A stretch of 38,441 nt of DNA from Streptomyces murinus (GTDB taxonomy: Bacteria; Actinomycetota; Actinomycetes; Streptomycetales; Streptomycetaceae), in contig NZ_MUNF01000100.1 in NCBI RefSeq assembly GCF_002154555.1, forward strand, positions 1 to 38,441. The letters run 5' to 3'. The notes under the pieces were generated by a model that had not been told where the DNA came from, did not search any database, and worked only from the letters and a program-made list of their open reading frames with translations. Made by a program: the position numbers and the translations under genes. Below are positions 23,754 to 32,718 of the stretch, piece by piece (position 1 is the stretch's first letter; each line of letters begins with the position of its first letter).

Positions 23754-23987
23754 TGTGACCCTTACTTATGATCCTGGACGCCGTCCGCTCGCGCACCGTT
23801 CGAACCGATCTTGGTCCGACCGGGAAAGTTTTTCTTCTGCACAGCCGGTGGATGCCGAAGTCGCAGGTCAGGGGCTTGGCCTGGAGAGGATCGAGGGCTT
23901 GTTCACAGGGCTGTCCACCGGGTCGTGCACAGGTTTCGGCGAGTTCTCCACAGCATCGGGGCCGTCGTCCACATGGCCTGTGGATAA
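23725..23987. other. Cluster of DnaA-box-like sequences upstream of dnaB
   Basis: The Streptomyces DnaA box is TTGTCCACA or TTATCCACA. Candidates: TCGTCCACA 23725-23733, TTGTTCACA 23899-23907, CTGTCCACC 23911-23919, TCGTGCACA 23923-23931, TTCTCCACA 23944-23952, TCGTCCACA 23965-23973 and, on the minus strand, a perfect TTATCCACA at 23979-23987. Four have one mismatch and two have two; six lie within 90 bp. The surrounding 23711-24192 interval is 482 bp without a gene. Confidence 0.6.
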
Positions 23988-23992
23988 CCAGA

Positions 23993-24021
23993 TTGGCTGA
24001 CGGTGCCGACGGGCCTACCGT
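23993..24021 (+). promoter_or_regulatory. dnaB: Candidate distal dnaB promoter
   Basis: TTGGCT, a 17-bp spacer, then TACCGT, just downstream of the DnaA-box cluster and about 165 bp before the dnaB start. Confidence 0.4.
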
Positions 24022-24124
24022 TGTCCGGCGCCCGCTCCTTCTCCGGGCCCCGGCAGGCGATGCCTCCGAGGCTCGGTAAACGGCACAAAACCGACGCGCC
24101 CTGAGCGGAGTTGGGCCTCTCGAT

Positions 24125-24147
24125 TTGTCAGTGTCGTGCCGTACAAA
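24125..24147 (+). promoter_or_regulatory. dnaB: RecA-NDp/PafBC-like element of dnaB
   Basis: TTGTCAGTG, eight bases, then TACAAA. It matches the consensus at every defined position except the final T. The predicted start lies about 39 bp before the dnaB GTG. The first twelve bases (TTGTCAGTGTCG) are identical to those of the rpsF element. Confidence 0.55.
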
Positions 24148-24192
24148 AGAGGACACGGCGAGGTCCGCCGTGTGACGGGAGGAGGTGGCTCG

Positions 24193-25671
<1,479 letters not shown>

Positions 25672-25696
25672 TCGACGCGAGGGAACCCGCGGGGTT

Positions 25697-26812
25697 TCAG
25701 GTGCCGTCGGGCTGGAAGAACGCGAGCATCTTCCGGGCGGCGCCCGGGGACATCAGCATGTCCTTCATCCTCGCGGACATCCGGGCGGCGGCGCCGGTGC
25801 GTTCGAACATCTCGTGTTCGTATTCCGCGACGGCGGTGGGGAAGTCGTCCGGGCGCGCGGCCAGCGCGAGTCCGAGCAGAGCGCCGTCGAGCAACGCCAT
25901 GTTGGCGCCCTCGCCCACCGGCGGCATCAGGTGCGCGGCATCGCCGAGCAGGGTGACGCCCGGTGTCGACGGCCAGGTCAGGCCGACCGGGAGGGCGGTG
26001 ATCGAGCGTGGCACGATCGTGTCGTCGCAGGCCGCGATCAGCGCGGTGAACCGAGGGTCCCAGCCGGAGAGCAGATCGTTCAGCCGCGCCCGGGCGGCGG
26101 CCGGGTCGTCGAACGGGATCCCGCTGGTGGCGAACCAGTCCTCGGCGGTGTTGTAGAAGCTGATGCCGATGCGCACGCGGCCGTCACCGTTGCGCTGCGC
26201 CGCCAGGGATATCCCGTCGCCGAGCACCCAGTAGTTGCCGCGCCCGACCATCGCCGCGAGGTCGGGGTGGGTGCGGTCGATGTCGGGGATGCCGACCTCG
26301 ACGACGTTCTGGCCGATATGCGCCGGGCGGGCGTCGGTGAGCAGCGCCCGGACCCGGGAGTTCGCGCCGTCCGCGCCGACCAGCAGGTCGTACGACGCGC
26401 CGCCGCCGTCGGCGAAGTCCAGCCGGCCGTCGCCCGCGGAGGTGAACTCGTGGCCCCAGCGCACCGTGTCCTCGGGGAGGGAGTCCAGCAGCAGGTCGCG
26501 CAGGTCGGCGCGGTCGACCTCGGGCCGGTCGAGCGGGGCGTCGTCGGGGGTGTCCTCCTGGAGCAGGAGGGTGCCGTCCGGTTCGAGGAGACGCATGTCC
26601 TGGCCCTCGCCACGGGCGATCGCGTGGAACCCGTCGAGGAGACCGGCCTCGCGCAGCGCCCGCCGGCCGGAGTGGATGTCGAGCATGCCGCCCTGACCGC
26701 GCGCACCGCGCGAGGACTCGCGTTCGTACACGACGGAATCCATTCCGTTGACGTGCAGCACACGGGCGAGAGCCAGGCCGCCGAGCCCGGCTCCGATGAT
26801 GGCGATGGTCAT
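25697..26812 (-). CDS. TetX-like FAD-dependent monooxygenase
   Basis: 371 residues. FAD-binding GAGLGGLAL at 7-15, GGMLDIHSGRRALREAGLL near 42-60, the GADGANSRVR motif near 150 and GDAAHLMPPVGEGANMALLD near 280. The GGxLDxHxG segment and the GDAAHLMPP loop closely follow the flavin enzyme TetX, which hydroxylates tetracyclines; substrate specificity cannot be assumed from this. ATG 26812 has AAGGGG upstream. It is divergent from a TetR gene, with operators between, so induction by its substrate is likely. It converges on dnaB with only 25 bp between. Confidence 0.85.
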   Translation of the reverse strand: MTIAIIGAGLGGLALARVLHVNGMDSVVYERESSRGARGQGGMLDIHSGRRALREAGLLDGFHAIARGEGQDMRLLEPDGTLLLQEDTPDDAPLDRPEVDRADLRDLLLDSLPEDTVRWGHEFTSAGDGRLDFADGGGASYDLLVGADGANSRVRALLTDARPAHIGQNVVEVGIPDIDRTHPDLAAMVGRGNYWVLGDGISLAAQRNGDGRVRIGISFYNTAEDWFATSGIPFDDPAAARARLNDLLSGWDPRFTALIAACDDTIVPRSITALPVGLTWPSTPGVTLLGDAAHLMPPVGEGANMALLDGALLGLALAARPDDFPTAVAEYEHEMFERTGAAARMSARMKDMLMSPGAARKMLAFFQPDGT

Positions 26813-26835
26813 GGGTGCCCCTTCTTGCCTCTCTC

Positions 26836-26867
26836 CGATACACCGTACGTGCCGATACACTGTATCG
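26836..26867. promoter_or_regulatory. TetR operators between tetX-like and tetR genes
   Basis: A perfect 15-bp inverted repeat, CGATACA-C-TGTATCG (26853-26867), preceded by an imperfect copy CGATACACCGTACG (26836-26849). A further half-site, AGTATCG, lies at 26878-26884. Confidence 0.7.
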
Positions 26868-26892
26868 ATCTATGCGCAGTATCGTTGGCGGC

Positions 26893-27573
26893 ATGTTGGT
26901 GTGGGAGAGGCCGGAGCCGCCGGATCGACCGGTGCCGGCCCCGCTGAACCGAGAACGCATCGTGCGAACGGCGATCCGGCTGGCCGACGCGGACGGCCTG
27001 GAGGTGGTGTCGCTGCGCAAGGTCGCCACCGCGCTGGGCGTCGGGCCGATGCGGCTGTACAGCTATATCGCGAGCAAGGAGGAGCTGCTCGACCTGATGG
27101 TCGACGCGGCTTATGCCGAGATCCGGCCCGTCGGAGACGGCTGGCGGGAGGTGCTGCGCTCTCTCGCCGAATCCACCCGGCAGGCCGCCCATGAGCACGA
27201 ATGGCTCGCCGATCTGCTCGGTGGCCGACCGCAGCTCGGCCCGCACGCGCTGGCCAATGGCGAGGCCGTGTTGTCCCGGCTCGACGGCGTCGATCTGGAC
27301 GACGCCATGCCGATGGTCGCGGCGGTGAACGCGTATGTGATCGGCGCGGTGCGGCGGGAGATCGCCGCGCGGCGGGCCGAGCGTGCCAGCGGGATGGACG
27401 AGAGACGCTGGCAGGCCGCACTCGGGCCCTATCTGGAGCGGACCTTCGCCACCGGCCGATTCCCCGCGCTGGCCACGGTGGTGCGCGACGCCGCTCACCT
27501 GGACGCCGACCACACCTTCCGGATGGGCCTCGATTTCCTGCTCGACGGCATCGAAGCCCGCGTTTCCCGGTGA
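26893..27573 (+). CDS. TetR-family regulator
   Basis: 226 residues. The N-terminal helix-turn-helix (LNRERIVRTAIRLADADGLEVVSLRKVATALGVGPMRLYSYI, about 18-57) fits TetR, specifically the group with a TetR_C-type ligand domain, here about 75-220. The start is uncertain: ATG 26893 gives the usual N-terminus (LVWERPEPPDRPVP), ATG 26872 is in frame; neither has a good ribosome site. It likely represses both itself and the divergent TetX-like gene. Confidence 0.85.
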   Translation: MLVWERPEPPDRPVPAPLNRERIVRTAIRLADADGLEVVSLRKVATALGVGPMRLYSYIASKEELLDLMVDAAYAEIRPVGDGWREVLRSLAESTRQAAHEHEWLADLLGGRPQLGPHALANGEAVLSRLDGVDLDDAMPMVAAVNAYVIGAVRREIAARRAERASGMDERRWQAALGPYLERTFATGRFPALATVVRDAAHLDADHTFRMGLDFLLDGIEARVSR

Positions 27574-27603
27574 GATGACGGCGAATCCCGCATCATCGGT
27601 CGG

Positions 27604-28137
27604 GTGACCCGTCGCATCGTGCTCGTCACCGGGGCGCCCGGAGCCGGCAAGACCACCCTGGCGCTACCGCTGTCGGCAGAACTCCGTTTTCCGCTGCTGT
27701 CCAAGGACCACATCAAGGAGACCCTGCACGACGCGCTGGACGCGCCGGTGGATCTGGCGTCCTCACGCCGACTGGGCGCCGCGGCCATGCGCTTGATCCG
27801 GGCCCTGGCCGCGCGCTGCCCGGAGGCCGTCCTGGAGGCCAACTTCCTGTCGCGCCACCCCGACACCCGCCCTCACCTGGAGTCCTTGGCCGCGACGGTG
27901 GTCGAGGTCCATTGCCGGTGCCCACCGGCCGAGGCCGCTCGCCGCTACGCCGAGCGCGCGCCCGGGGCCCACGCGGTCCACGTCGTCCATGAACTCCGGC
28001 CCGAGGCCCTGGCCCAGTACGACCGGCCGCTCGCCTACGGCACCGTCATCACGGCGGACACGACCCGCCCCACCGATCCGTCCGACCTCGCGGGCCAGGT
28101 CCGTGAGGCGTTCGACAGGGAAGCGACACGACCCTGA
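27604..28137 (+). CDS. P-loop kinase-like ATPase of unknown substrate
   Basis: 177 residues from GTG 27604. Walker A GAPGAGKTT at about 10-18, a lid-like arginine stretch (RRYAER) near 117-122, and the segment SKDHIKETLHDAL. This is the small AAA_33/zeta-toxin/phosphotransferase-like kinase fold. Known relatives phosphorylate small molecules, including some antibiotics; no substrate can be named. It follows the tetR gene by 30 bp and may be cotranscribed. Confidence 0.7.
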   Translation: MTRRIVLVTGAPGAGKTTLALPLSAELRFPLLSKDHIKETLHDALDAPVDLASSRRLGAAAMRLIRALAARCPEAVLEANFLSRHPDTRPHLESLAATVVEVHCRCPPAEAARRYAERAPGAHAVHVVHELRPEALAQYDRPLAYGTVITADTTRPTDPSDLAGQVREAFDREATRP

Positions 28138-28298
28138 ATCGCAGCGCTCGGGCCCCATTGCGGCCAACACCCCACCTCTCGTGGGATTTCCTACCGGCGT
28201 GCGCGACCCCGGGTAACCGCTCCCCGGCCCCTCCCGGACGCGGGTCCTGCGTCGGAAATGGATTCGACGCACGGCGTTCCAGCAGGTGGACTGGGGGA
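28138..28298. other. Gap without recognised gene
   Basis: 161 bp of GC-rich sequence between co-directional genes. I see no clear hairpin or promoter; it presumably holds the promoter of the serine hydrolase gene. Confidence 0.3.
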
Positions 28299-29684
28299 AT
28301 GACGACTTCACAGGATGCGCTGCTCCCGGGGACCCAGCGCGCGTTGCTGCACAGGATCGCCGTCGCGCAGAGCGAGGGGCGGGCGCCGTCATTGGTCGCC
28401 GCCGTGGTGCGCGGCGGGCAGACCGTGTGGCACGGGGCGCGGAGCTCGGTGGACGGGCACGCGCCGGACGAGAATGTGCAGTACCGGATCGGTTCGATCA
28501 CCAAGACCTTCACGGCCGTACTGGTGATGCGGTTGCGCGACGAGGGCGCGCTCGACCTCAGCGATCCGCTGGACAAGCATCTGCCGGGCACCGGCGTGGG
28601 GGAGGCCACGATCGCCGAACTGCTCGCGCACACCTCCGGGGTGGCGGCCGAGTCGCCCGGACCCTGGTGGGAGCGGACGCCCGGCTCCCTGCGGCCCGAA
28701 CTCGCCGACGTACTCGGCGAACAGCCCCTGCTGCACCCCGCGGGCCGCCTGCACCACTACTCCAACACCGGCTACACGCTGCTCGGCGCACTGGTGGAGG
28801 AACTGCGCGGCGCCCCCTGGGAGGAAGTGCTGCGCCGGGAGATCCTCGAACCGCTCGGCCTGCACCGCACCACCCCCCAGCCGGAAGCCCCGTACGCGGG
28901 TGGCTGGGCGGTGCATCCGTGGGCCGACGCCCTGCTGCCGGAGCCGATGGAGGACCTCGGCCGGATGGCCTCCGCCGGTCAGCTGTGGTCGACCACGGGG
29001 GACCTGGCCAAGTTCGCGGTGTTCCTGGCCCGCGGTGACGAGCGGGTGCTCGGCGCGGAGTCGGTGCGCGAGATGCGGACCCCGGCGGCGCCGGCCGAGG
29101 CCCCCGATGTGGTGGACGGGGTCACCTACGGCCTCGGCATGCAGCTCCACGCCCGCGGCGGACACCTGCTGTTCGGCCACTCCGGCTCGCTGCCCGGCTT
29201 CCTGGCGAACCTCACCATCAGCCTGGAGGACGACGTGGCCGCGGTGGTGCTCACCAACTGCACCAGCGGACCGTCCCTGGGCACGGTCGGCGACGACCTC
29301 GTACGGATCGTCGCCGAGGCGGAGCCCCGCATCCCCGAGCCCTGGCGCCCGCTGCGTGAGGTCGACCCGGCGGTGCTGGAGCTGGCCGGACAGTGGTACT
29401 GGGGGACCGGTGCCTTCGGCCTGCGGGTGACGGCCGACGGCCACATCTCGCTCGACCCGCTGACCGGCGGCGGTCGCGGATCCCGCTTCCGGCCGAACGG
29501 CGACGGCACCTGGACGGGTCTGGAGGACTACTACGCCGGGGAGCTGCTGCGGCCCGTACGGCGGCCGGACGGGTCCCTGAGCCACCTCGACCTCGGCTCG
29601 TTCGTGTTCACCCGGCAGCCGTACGACCCCGAGGCCCCGGTGCCGGGCGGCGTGGACCCGCAGGGCTGGCGAGGCATCAAGTAG
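28299..29684 (+). CDS. Serine hydrolase of the beta-lactamase/class C family
   Basis: 461 residues with no signal peptide, so probably cytoplasmic. The three catalytic elements are Ser66-x-x-Lys69 (SITK), Tyr154-Ser-Asn156 and His294-Ser-Gly296. A C-terminal beta-rich domain (about 365-450, GQWYWGTGAFGLRVTADGH) resembles the accessory domain of similar actinobacterial esterase/peptidase proteins. Such proteins are often D-aminopeptidases or esterases rather than lactamases. ATG 28299, with GGGGGA directly upstream. It converges on a GNAT gene over parS 5. Confidence 0.88.
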   Translation: MTTSQDALLPGTQRALLHRIAVAQSEGRAPSLVAAVVRGGQTVWHGARSSVDGHAPDENVQYRIGSITKTFTAVLVMRLRDEGALDLSDPLDKHLPGTGVGEATIAELLAHTSGVAAESPGPWWERTPGSLRPELADVLGEQPLLHPAGRLHHYSNTGYTLLGALVEELRGAPWEEVLRREILEPLGLHRTTPQPEAPYAGGWAVHPWADALLPEPMEDLGRMASAGQLWSTTGDLAKFAVFLARGDERVLGAESVREMRTPAAPAEAPDVVDGVTYGLGMQLHARGGHLLFGHSGSLPGFLANLTISLEDDVAAVVLTNCTSGPSLGTVGDDLVRIVAEAEPRIPEPWRPLREVDPAVLELAGQWYWGTGAFGLRVTADGHISLDPLTGGGRGSRFRPNGDGTWTGLEDYYAGELLRPVRRPDGSLSHLDLGSFVFTRQPYDPEAPVPGGVDPQGWRGIK

Positions 29685-29696
29685 GCGGAAGCCAAG

Positions 29697-29742
29697 AGGG
29701 CTTGTCTCGTCTGTTTCACGTGAAACAGACGAGACAACCCCT
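29697..29742. terminator. Long palindrome carrying parS 5; likely bidirectional terminator
   Basis: Both arms are centred on parS 5: TTGTCTCGTCTGTTTCAC and GTGAAACAGACGAGACAA form an exact 36-bp palindrome (29702-29737). After one mismatch, four more pairs (AGGG/CCCT) carry it to 46 bp. It lies between the convergent serine-hydrolase and GNAT genes, 12 bp after the former stop. In RNA this would be a very stable hairpin followed by a short U-containing tail (TTTGTC). Confidence 0.7.
29713..29726. other. parS site 5
   Basis: A perfect GTTTCACGTGAAAC at the exact centre of a 46-bp near-perfect palindrome between convergent genes. Confidence 0.95.
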
Positions 29743-29780
29743 TTGTCATACTCTGCGCCCCGCCGTCGGAGCGAGGATGA

Positions 29781-30233
29781 TCAGAGGCGCAGCTTGAAGC
29801 CCTCGTGCGACGCGGTGAACCCGAGCCGCTCATAGAAGCGGTGGGCGTCCGGACGCTTCTTGTCGGACGTCAGCTGCACCATCACGCAGTCGAGCCGCCG
29901 GGCCGTGTCGACGGCCCACTGGATCAGCTCGGTGCCCAGCCCGCTGCCCCGCTCGTCCGCGTGGATGCGAACGGCCTCGATCAGCGCACGGGTCGCGCCC
30001 CGGTGCGACAGCCCGGGAATGATTGTGAGCTGGAGGGTGCCGATCACCCGGCCGTCACGCACGGCGACGACGAGGTGCTGGTTCGGGTCTGCCACCAGCC
30101 GCTTCAGCGCCGCCCGGTACGGGGTCAGATCATCGGGAGACTCCCGCTGTGCGCCCAGTGGATCGTCGGCGAGCATCGCGACGATCGCCGGAAGGTCGTC
30201 CTCGGCCGCGGCCCGTATCTCAAGATCTCCCAT
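29781..30233 (-). CDS. GNAT-family N-acetyltransferase
   Basis: 150 residues. The acetyl-CoA loop is RIHADERGSGLGTELIQWA (about 92-110; RGSGLG), with HRFYERLGF near the C-terminus; the fold is standard single-domain GNAT. The substrate is unknown. It begins nine bases after the marR stop, so the two are cotranscribed, and it is the distal gene. Confidence 0.88.
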   Translation of the reverse strand: MGDLEIRAAAEDDLPAIVAMLADDPLGAQRESPDDLTPYRAALKRLVADPNQHLVVAVRDGRVIGTLQLTIIPGLSHRGATRALIEAVRIHADERGSGLGTELIQWAVDTARRLDCVMVQLTSDKKRPDAHRFYERLGFTASHEGFKLRL

Positions 30234-30242
30234 GCCCGCACC

Positions 30243-30701
30243 CTATGCAGGGACGTTCAGCGACTCCACCACCCGTACCAGCGGCGCCAGTTCGGGGTTC
30301 TTGGAAGCCCCGTCCAGGGCCTCGCGCAGGGCGCCGTCATTGGTGGGGCGCGCCTCTTCGAGCAGCCGCAGGCCCGCCTCGGTGACGTTGGTGTAGATGC
30401 CGCGCCGGTCGGTCGGGCACAGATAGCGCTCCAGCAGACCGCGGTCCTCCAGACGGGTCACCAGGCGTGTGGTGGCGCTCTGGCTGAGTACGACCGCCTC
30501 GGCGACCTGCTTCATCTGTAGATGCCCGCCCTCGCCGTCGTGCTGCCGGCTCAGCACGTCGAGCAGTGAGTACTCGCGCACGCTGAGGTCGTGCTCGGCC
30601 TGGAGGGCGCGCTCGACATGCGCCTCGATCCGGCCGTGCAGCGCAGAGAGTGCGCACCAGCCCTGGGCGAGGGCGGTGAGCGCGGGGTCCGTCGCTGTCA
30701 T
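30243..30701 (-). CDS. MarR-family regulator
   Basis: 152 residues. Winged helix-turn-helix with SVREYSLLDVLSRQ, MKQVAEAVVLSQSATTRLVTRLEDRGLLER (about 75-105) and the wing DRRGIYTNVTEAG. ATG 30701 is fixed by GGAGGAG. It is divergent from the MFS gene, whose promoter contains a likely MarR operator. Confidence 0.92.
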   Translation of the reverse strand: MTATDPALTALAQGWCALSALHGRIEAHVERALQAEHDLSVREYSLLDVLSRQHDGEGGHLQMKQVAEAVVLSQSATTRLVTRLEDRGLLERYLCPTDRRGIYTNVTEAGLRLLEEARPTNDGALREALDGASKNPELAPLVRVVESLNVPA

Positions 30702-30765
30702 GGGCGTTCTCCTCCGTCTCGGAGTGGTTGCCCCCAGGGTAGACCACTGCCCGCAATAGCCAGCT

Positions 30766-30796
30766 CTTGCATTTAAGCCGCGTCTGCAAGTATTGT
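30766..30796 (+). promoter_or_regulatory. MFS promoter overlapped by a MarR-type operator
   Basis: CTTGCA-N13-TGCAAG (30766-30790) is an inverted repeat. The plus-strand promoter reads TTGCAT (30767-30772), 18 bp, then TATTGT (30791-30796), so the -35 box and spacer lie inside the repeat: a repressor arrangement. Confidence 0.6.
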
Positions 30797-30845
30797 CGGA
30801 ACACGCAAAGCGCTCATGCAATCTTCTGGGAAGGTGTACCCCCAC

Positions 30846-32057
30846 ATGCCTCTCGCGCTTCTGGCCCTCGCGATCGGGGCCTTCGGAATCGGCACCACCG
30901 AATTCGTGATCATGGGCTTGCTGCCCGAGGTCGCGGGCGACTTCGGCGTCTCCATCCCCACGGCCGGCCTGCTCGTGACCGGCTACGCACTCGGCGTGGT
31001 CATCGGCGCCCCGCTGATGACCGTGCTCGGCACCAGGATCCCGCGCAAGCGGATGCTGATGCTGCTGATGGGTCTCTTCATCGCCGGGAACCTGCTGTCC
31101 GCCCTCGCCCCCGCCTTCGCGATCATGGTGATCGGACGAGTGATCGCCTCACTCGCCCACGGCGCCTTCTTCGGCATCGGTTCGGTCGTCGCGGCCGAGC
31201 TGGTCGCGCCCCAGAAGAAGGCCGGCGCCATCGCCATGATGTTCACCGGTCTGACGGTCGCCAATGTCATCGGCGTCCCGCTGGGCACGCTGATCGGCCA
31301 GCACGTCGGCTGGCGCGTCACCTTCGCGGTCGTCGCCGGGCTCGGTGTCATCGGGCTCGCCGGCATCGCCAAGCTGGTGCCCGAGCTGCCCCGGCCCGAG
31401 GGCGTGCACCTGCGCCACGAGCTGGCCGCCTTCAAGAACGCCCAGGTCCTGCTGGCCATGGCGATGACCGTCCTCGGCTTCGGCGGCGTCTTCGCAGCCG
31501 TCACCTACATCGCGCCGATGATGACCCACGTCGCCGGCTTCGCCGACGGCTCGGTCACCTGGCTGCTGGTCCTGTTCGGCCTCGGCATGGTCGGCGGCAA
31601 CCTCGTCGGCGGCAGGTTCGCCGACCGCGCCCTGATGCCGATGCTCTACATCTCGCTCGGCGCCCTGGCCATCGTCCTCGCCCTGTTCACGCTGACCGCC
31701 CACAACAAGATCGCGGCCGCCGTGACCATCGCCCTGATCGGTGCCCTCGGCTTCGCCACCGTCCCGCCGTTGCAGAAGCGTGTTCTCGACCACGCCCATG
31801 GCGCGCCGACGCTCGCCTCGGCCGTGAACATCGGCGCCTTCAACCTGGGCAACGCCCTCTCCGCCTGGCTCGGCGGACTGGTGATCTCGGCCGGCCTCGG
31901 CTACACGGCCCCCAACTGGGTCGGTGCGGCGCTCGCCGCGGCCGCCCTGGTCCTCGCCGTCCTCTCGGCCGCCCTGGAACGCCGCGACGCCCCGCAGGGC
32001 GCCACCGCGGCCGCTTCCGCCGCGCCCGCCGACCGGCCCACCGCCGTCCACCACTGA
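30846..32057 (+). CDS. MFS drug exporter (DHA1, AraJ/YdhP-like)
   Basis: 403 residues and twelve helices. The first helix has LALAIGAFGIGTTEFVIMGLLPEVAGDF, the diagnostic start of this DHA1 subgroup; motif A follows in GTRIPRKRMLMLL. A drug or sugar-derivative efflux role is inferred. The start is uncertain between ATG 30846 (GGAAGG about 13 bases upstream) and ATG 30816, which lacks a site. It forms an operon with the HbpS-like gene and is divergent from marR. Confidence 0.9.
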   Translation: MPLALLALAIGAFGIGTTEFVIMGLLPEVAGDFGVSIPTAGLLVTGYALGVVIGAPLMTVLGTRIPRKRMLMLLMGLFIAGNLLSALAPAFAIMVIGRVIASLAHGAFFGIGSVVAAELVAPQKKAGAIAMMFTGLTVANVIGVPLGTLIGQHVGWRVTFAVVAGLGVIGLAGIAKLVPELPRPEGVHLRHELAAFKNAQVLLAMAMTVLGFGGVFAAVTYIAPMMTHVAGFADGSVTWLLVLFGLGMVGGNLVGGRFADRALMPMLYISLGALAIVLALFTLTAHNKIAAAVTIALIGALGFATVPPLQKRVLDHAHGAPTLASAVNIGAFNLGNALSAWLGGLVISAGLGYTAPNWVGAALAAAALVLAVLSAALERRDAPQGATAAASAAPADRPTAVHH

Positions 32058-32177
32058 GCCACCAGGGTCCGCAGCCGTCCGCAGCCCACGGTCACCCGCA
32101 CCGAACCGCGGCGCGGTCCCACCCGGCAAGTCCCCACAAGCACCATCCCCCACCGCAACACCCGAGGAGAACCTTCC

Positions 32178-32597
32178 ATGAGCACCACCGCCGTCGCCCC
32201 GCTCACCACCGAGGACGCCGAACTGCTCGTCGCCACGGCCCGCCGGGCGGCCGAGGAGGCGGGAGTCACCGTCAGCGTCACCGTCCTGGACGCCGGCGGC
32301 CATCTGCTCGCCTTCCGCCGGGACGACCGGGCGGTGCTGATCTCCGGCGAGACCAGCACCCGCAAGGCCTACACCGCGCTCCAGCTGAACGCCCCCACCG
32401 CCGACCTGGTCGACGCCGTCCAGCCGGGCGGCCTCTTCCACACGCTGCCCACGGCCCTCGACCGGCCGCTGCTGTTCATCGCGGGCGGCGTCCCCGTCCA
32501 CCGCGACGGCCGGCTGATCGGCGCGGTCGGCGTCGGCGGTGGCGCCCCTGAGCAGGACCACGGCTTCGCCACCGCTGCCGTCCAGGCCCTCGCCTGA
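32178..32597 (+). CDS. GlcG/HbpS-family (DUF336) protein
   Basis: 139 residues: VTVSVTVLDAGGHLLAFRRDD, STRKAYTAL and IAGGVPVHRDGRLIGAVGVGG are the family signatures. Extracellular HbpS binds heme in Streptomyces, but this copy has no signal peptide and is probably cytoplasmic; its ligand is unknown. GAGGAG lies nine bases upstream. It follows the MFS gene by 120 bp and probably shares its regulation by MarR. Confidence 0.85.
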   Translation: MSTTAVAPLTTEDAELLVATARRAAEEAGVTVSVTVLDAGGHLLAFRRDDRAVLISGETSTRKAYTALQLNAPTADLVDAVQPGGLFHTLPTALDRPLLFIAGGVPVHRDGRLIGAVGVGGGAPEQDHGFATAAVQALA

Positions 32598-32617
32598 TCA
32601 CCCCGGTCCACAAGGGC

Positions 32618-32650
32618 ACAGGCCCCGCCGCTTCGAGCGACGGGGCCTGT
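32618..32650. terminator. Bidirectional terminator
   Basis: Outer stem ACAGGCCCCG/CGGGGCCTGT (10 bp) and, after one mismatch, inner stem CGCT/AGCG with loop TCG. It lies between the HbpS-like gene and the convergent double-GNAT gene. Confidence 0.75.
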
Positions 32651-32660
32651 CGGCGTCGTA

Positions 32661-32694
32661 CGGCGCGGTCGTGCGGACGGCGCGGTCGTACGGA
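32661..32694. repeat. Two tandem 17-bp units
   Basis: CGGCGCGGTCGTGCGGA followed directly by CGGCGCGGTCGTACGGA, one base different, in the gap between convergent genes. Probably neutral slippage. Confidence 0.8.
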
Positions 32695-32718
32695 CGGCAC
32701 ACGGCGTCGTATGACGTC

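Noticed and set aside
28299..29684. Serine hydrolase as a secreted resistance beta-lactamase
   Set aside because: No signal peptide, and an extra C-terminal domain typical of esterase/peptidase relatives.
32661..32694. The 17-bp tandem duplication as a CRISPR or regulatory iteron
   Set aside because: Only two units with no spacer and no associated genes.
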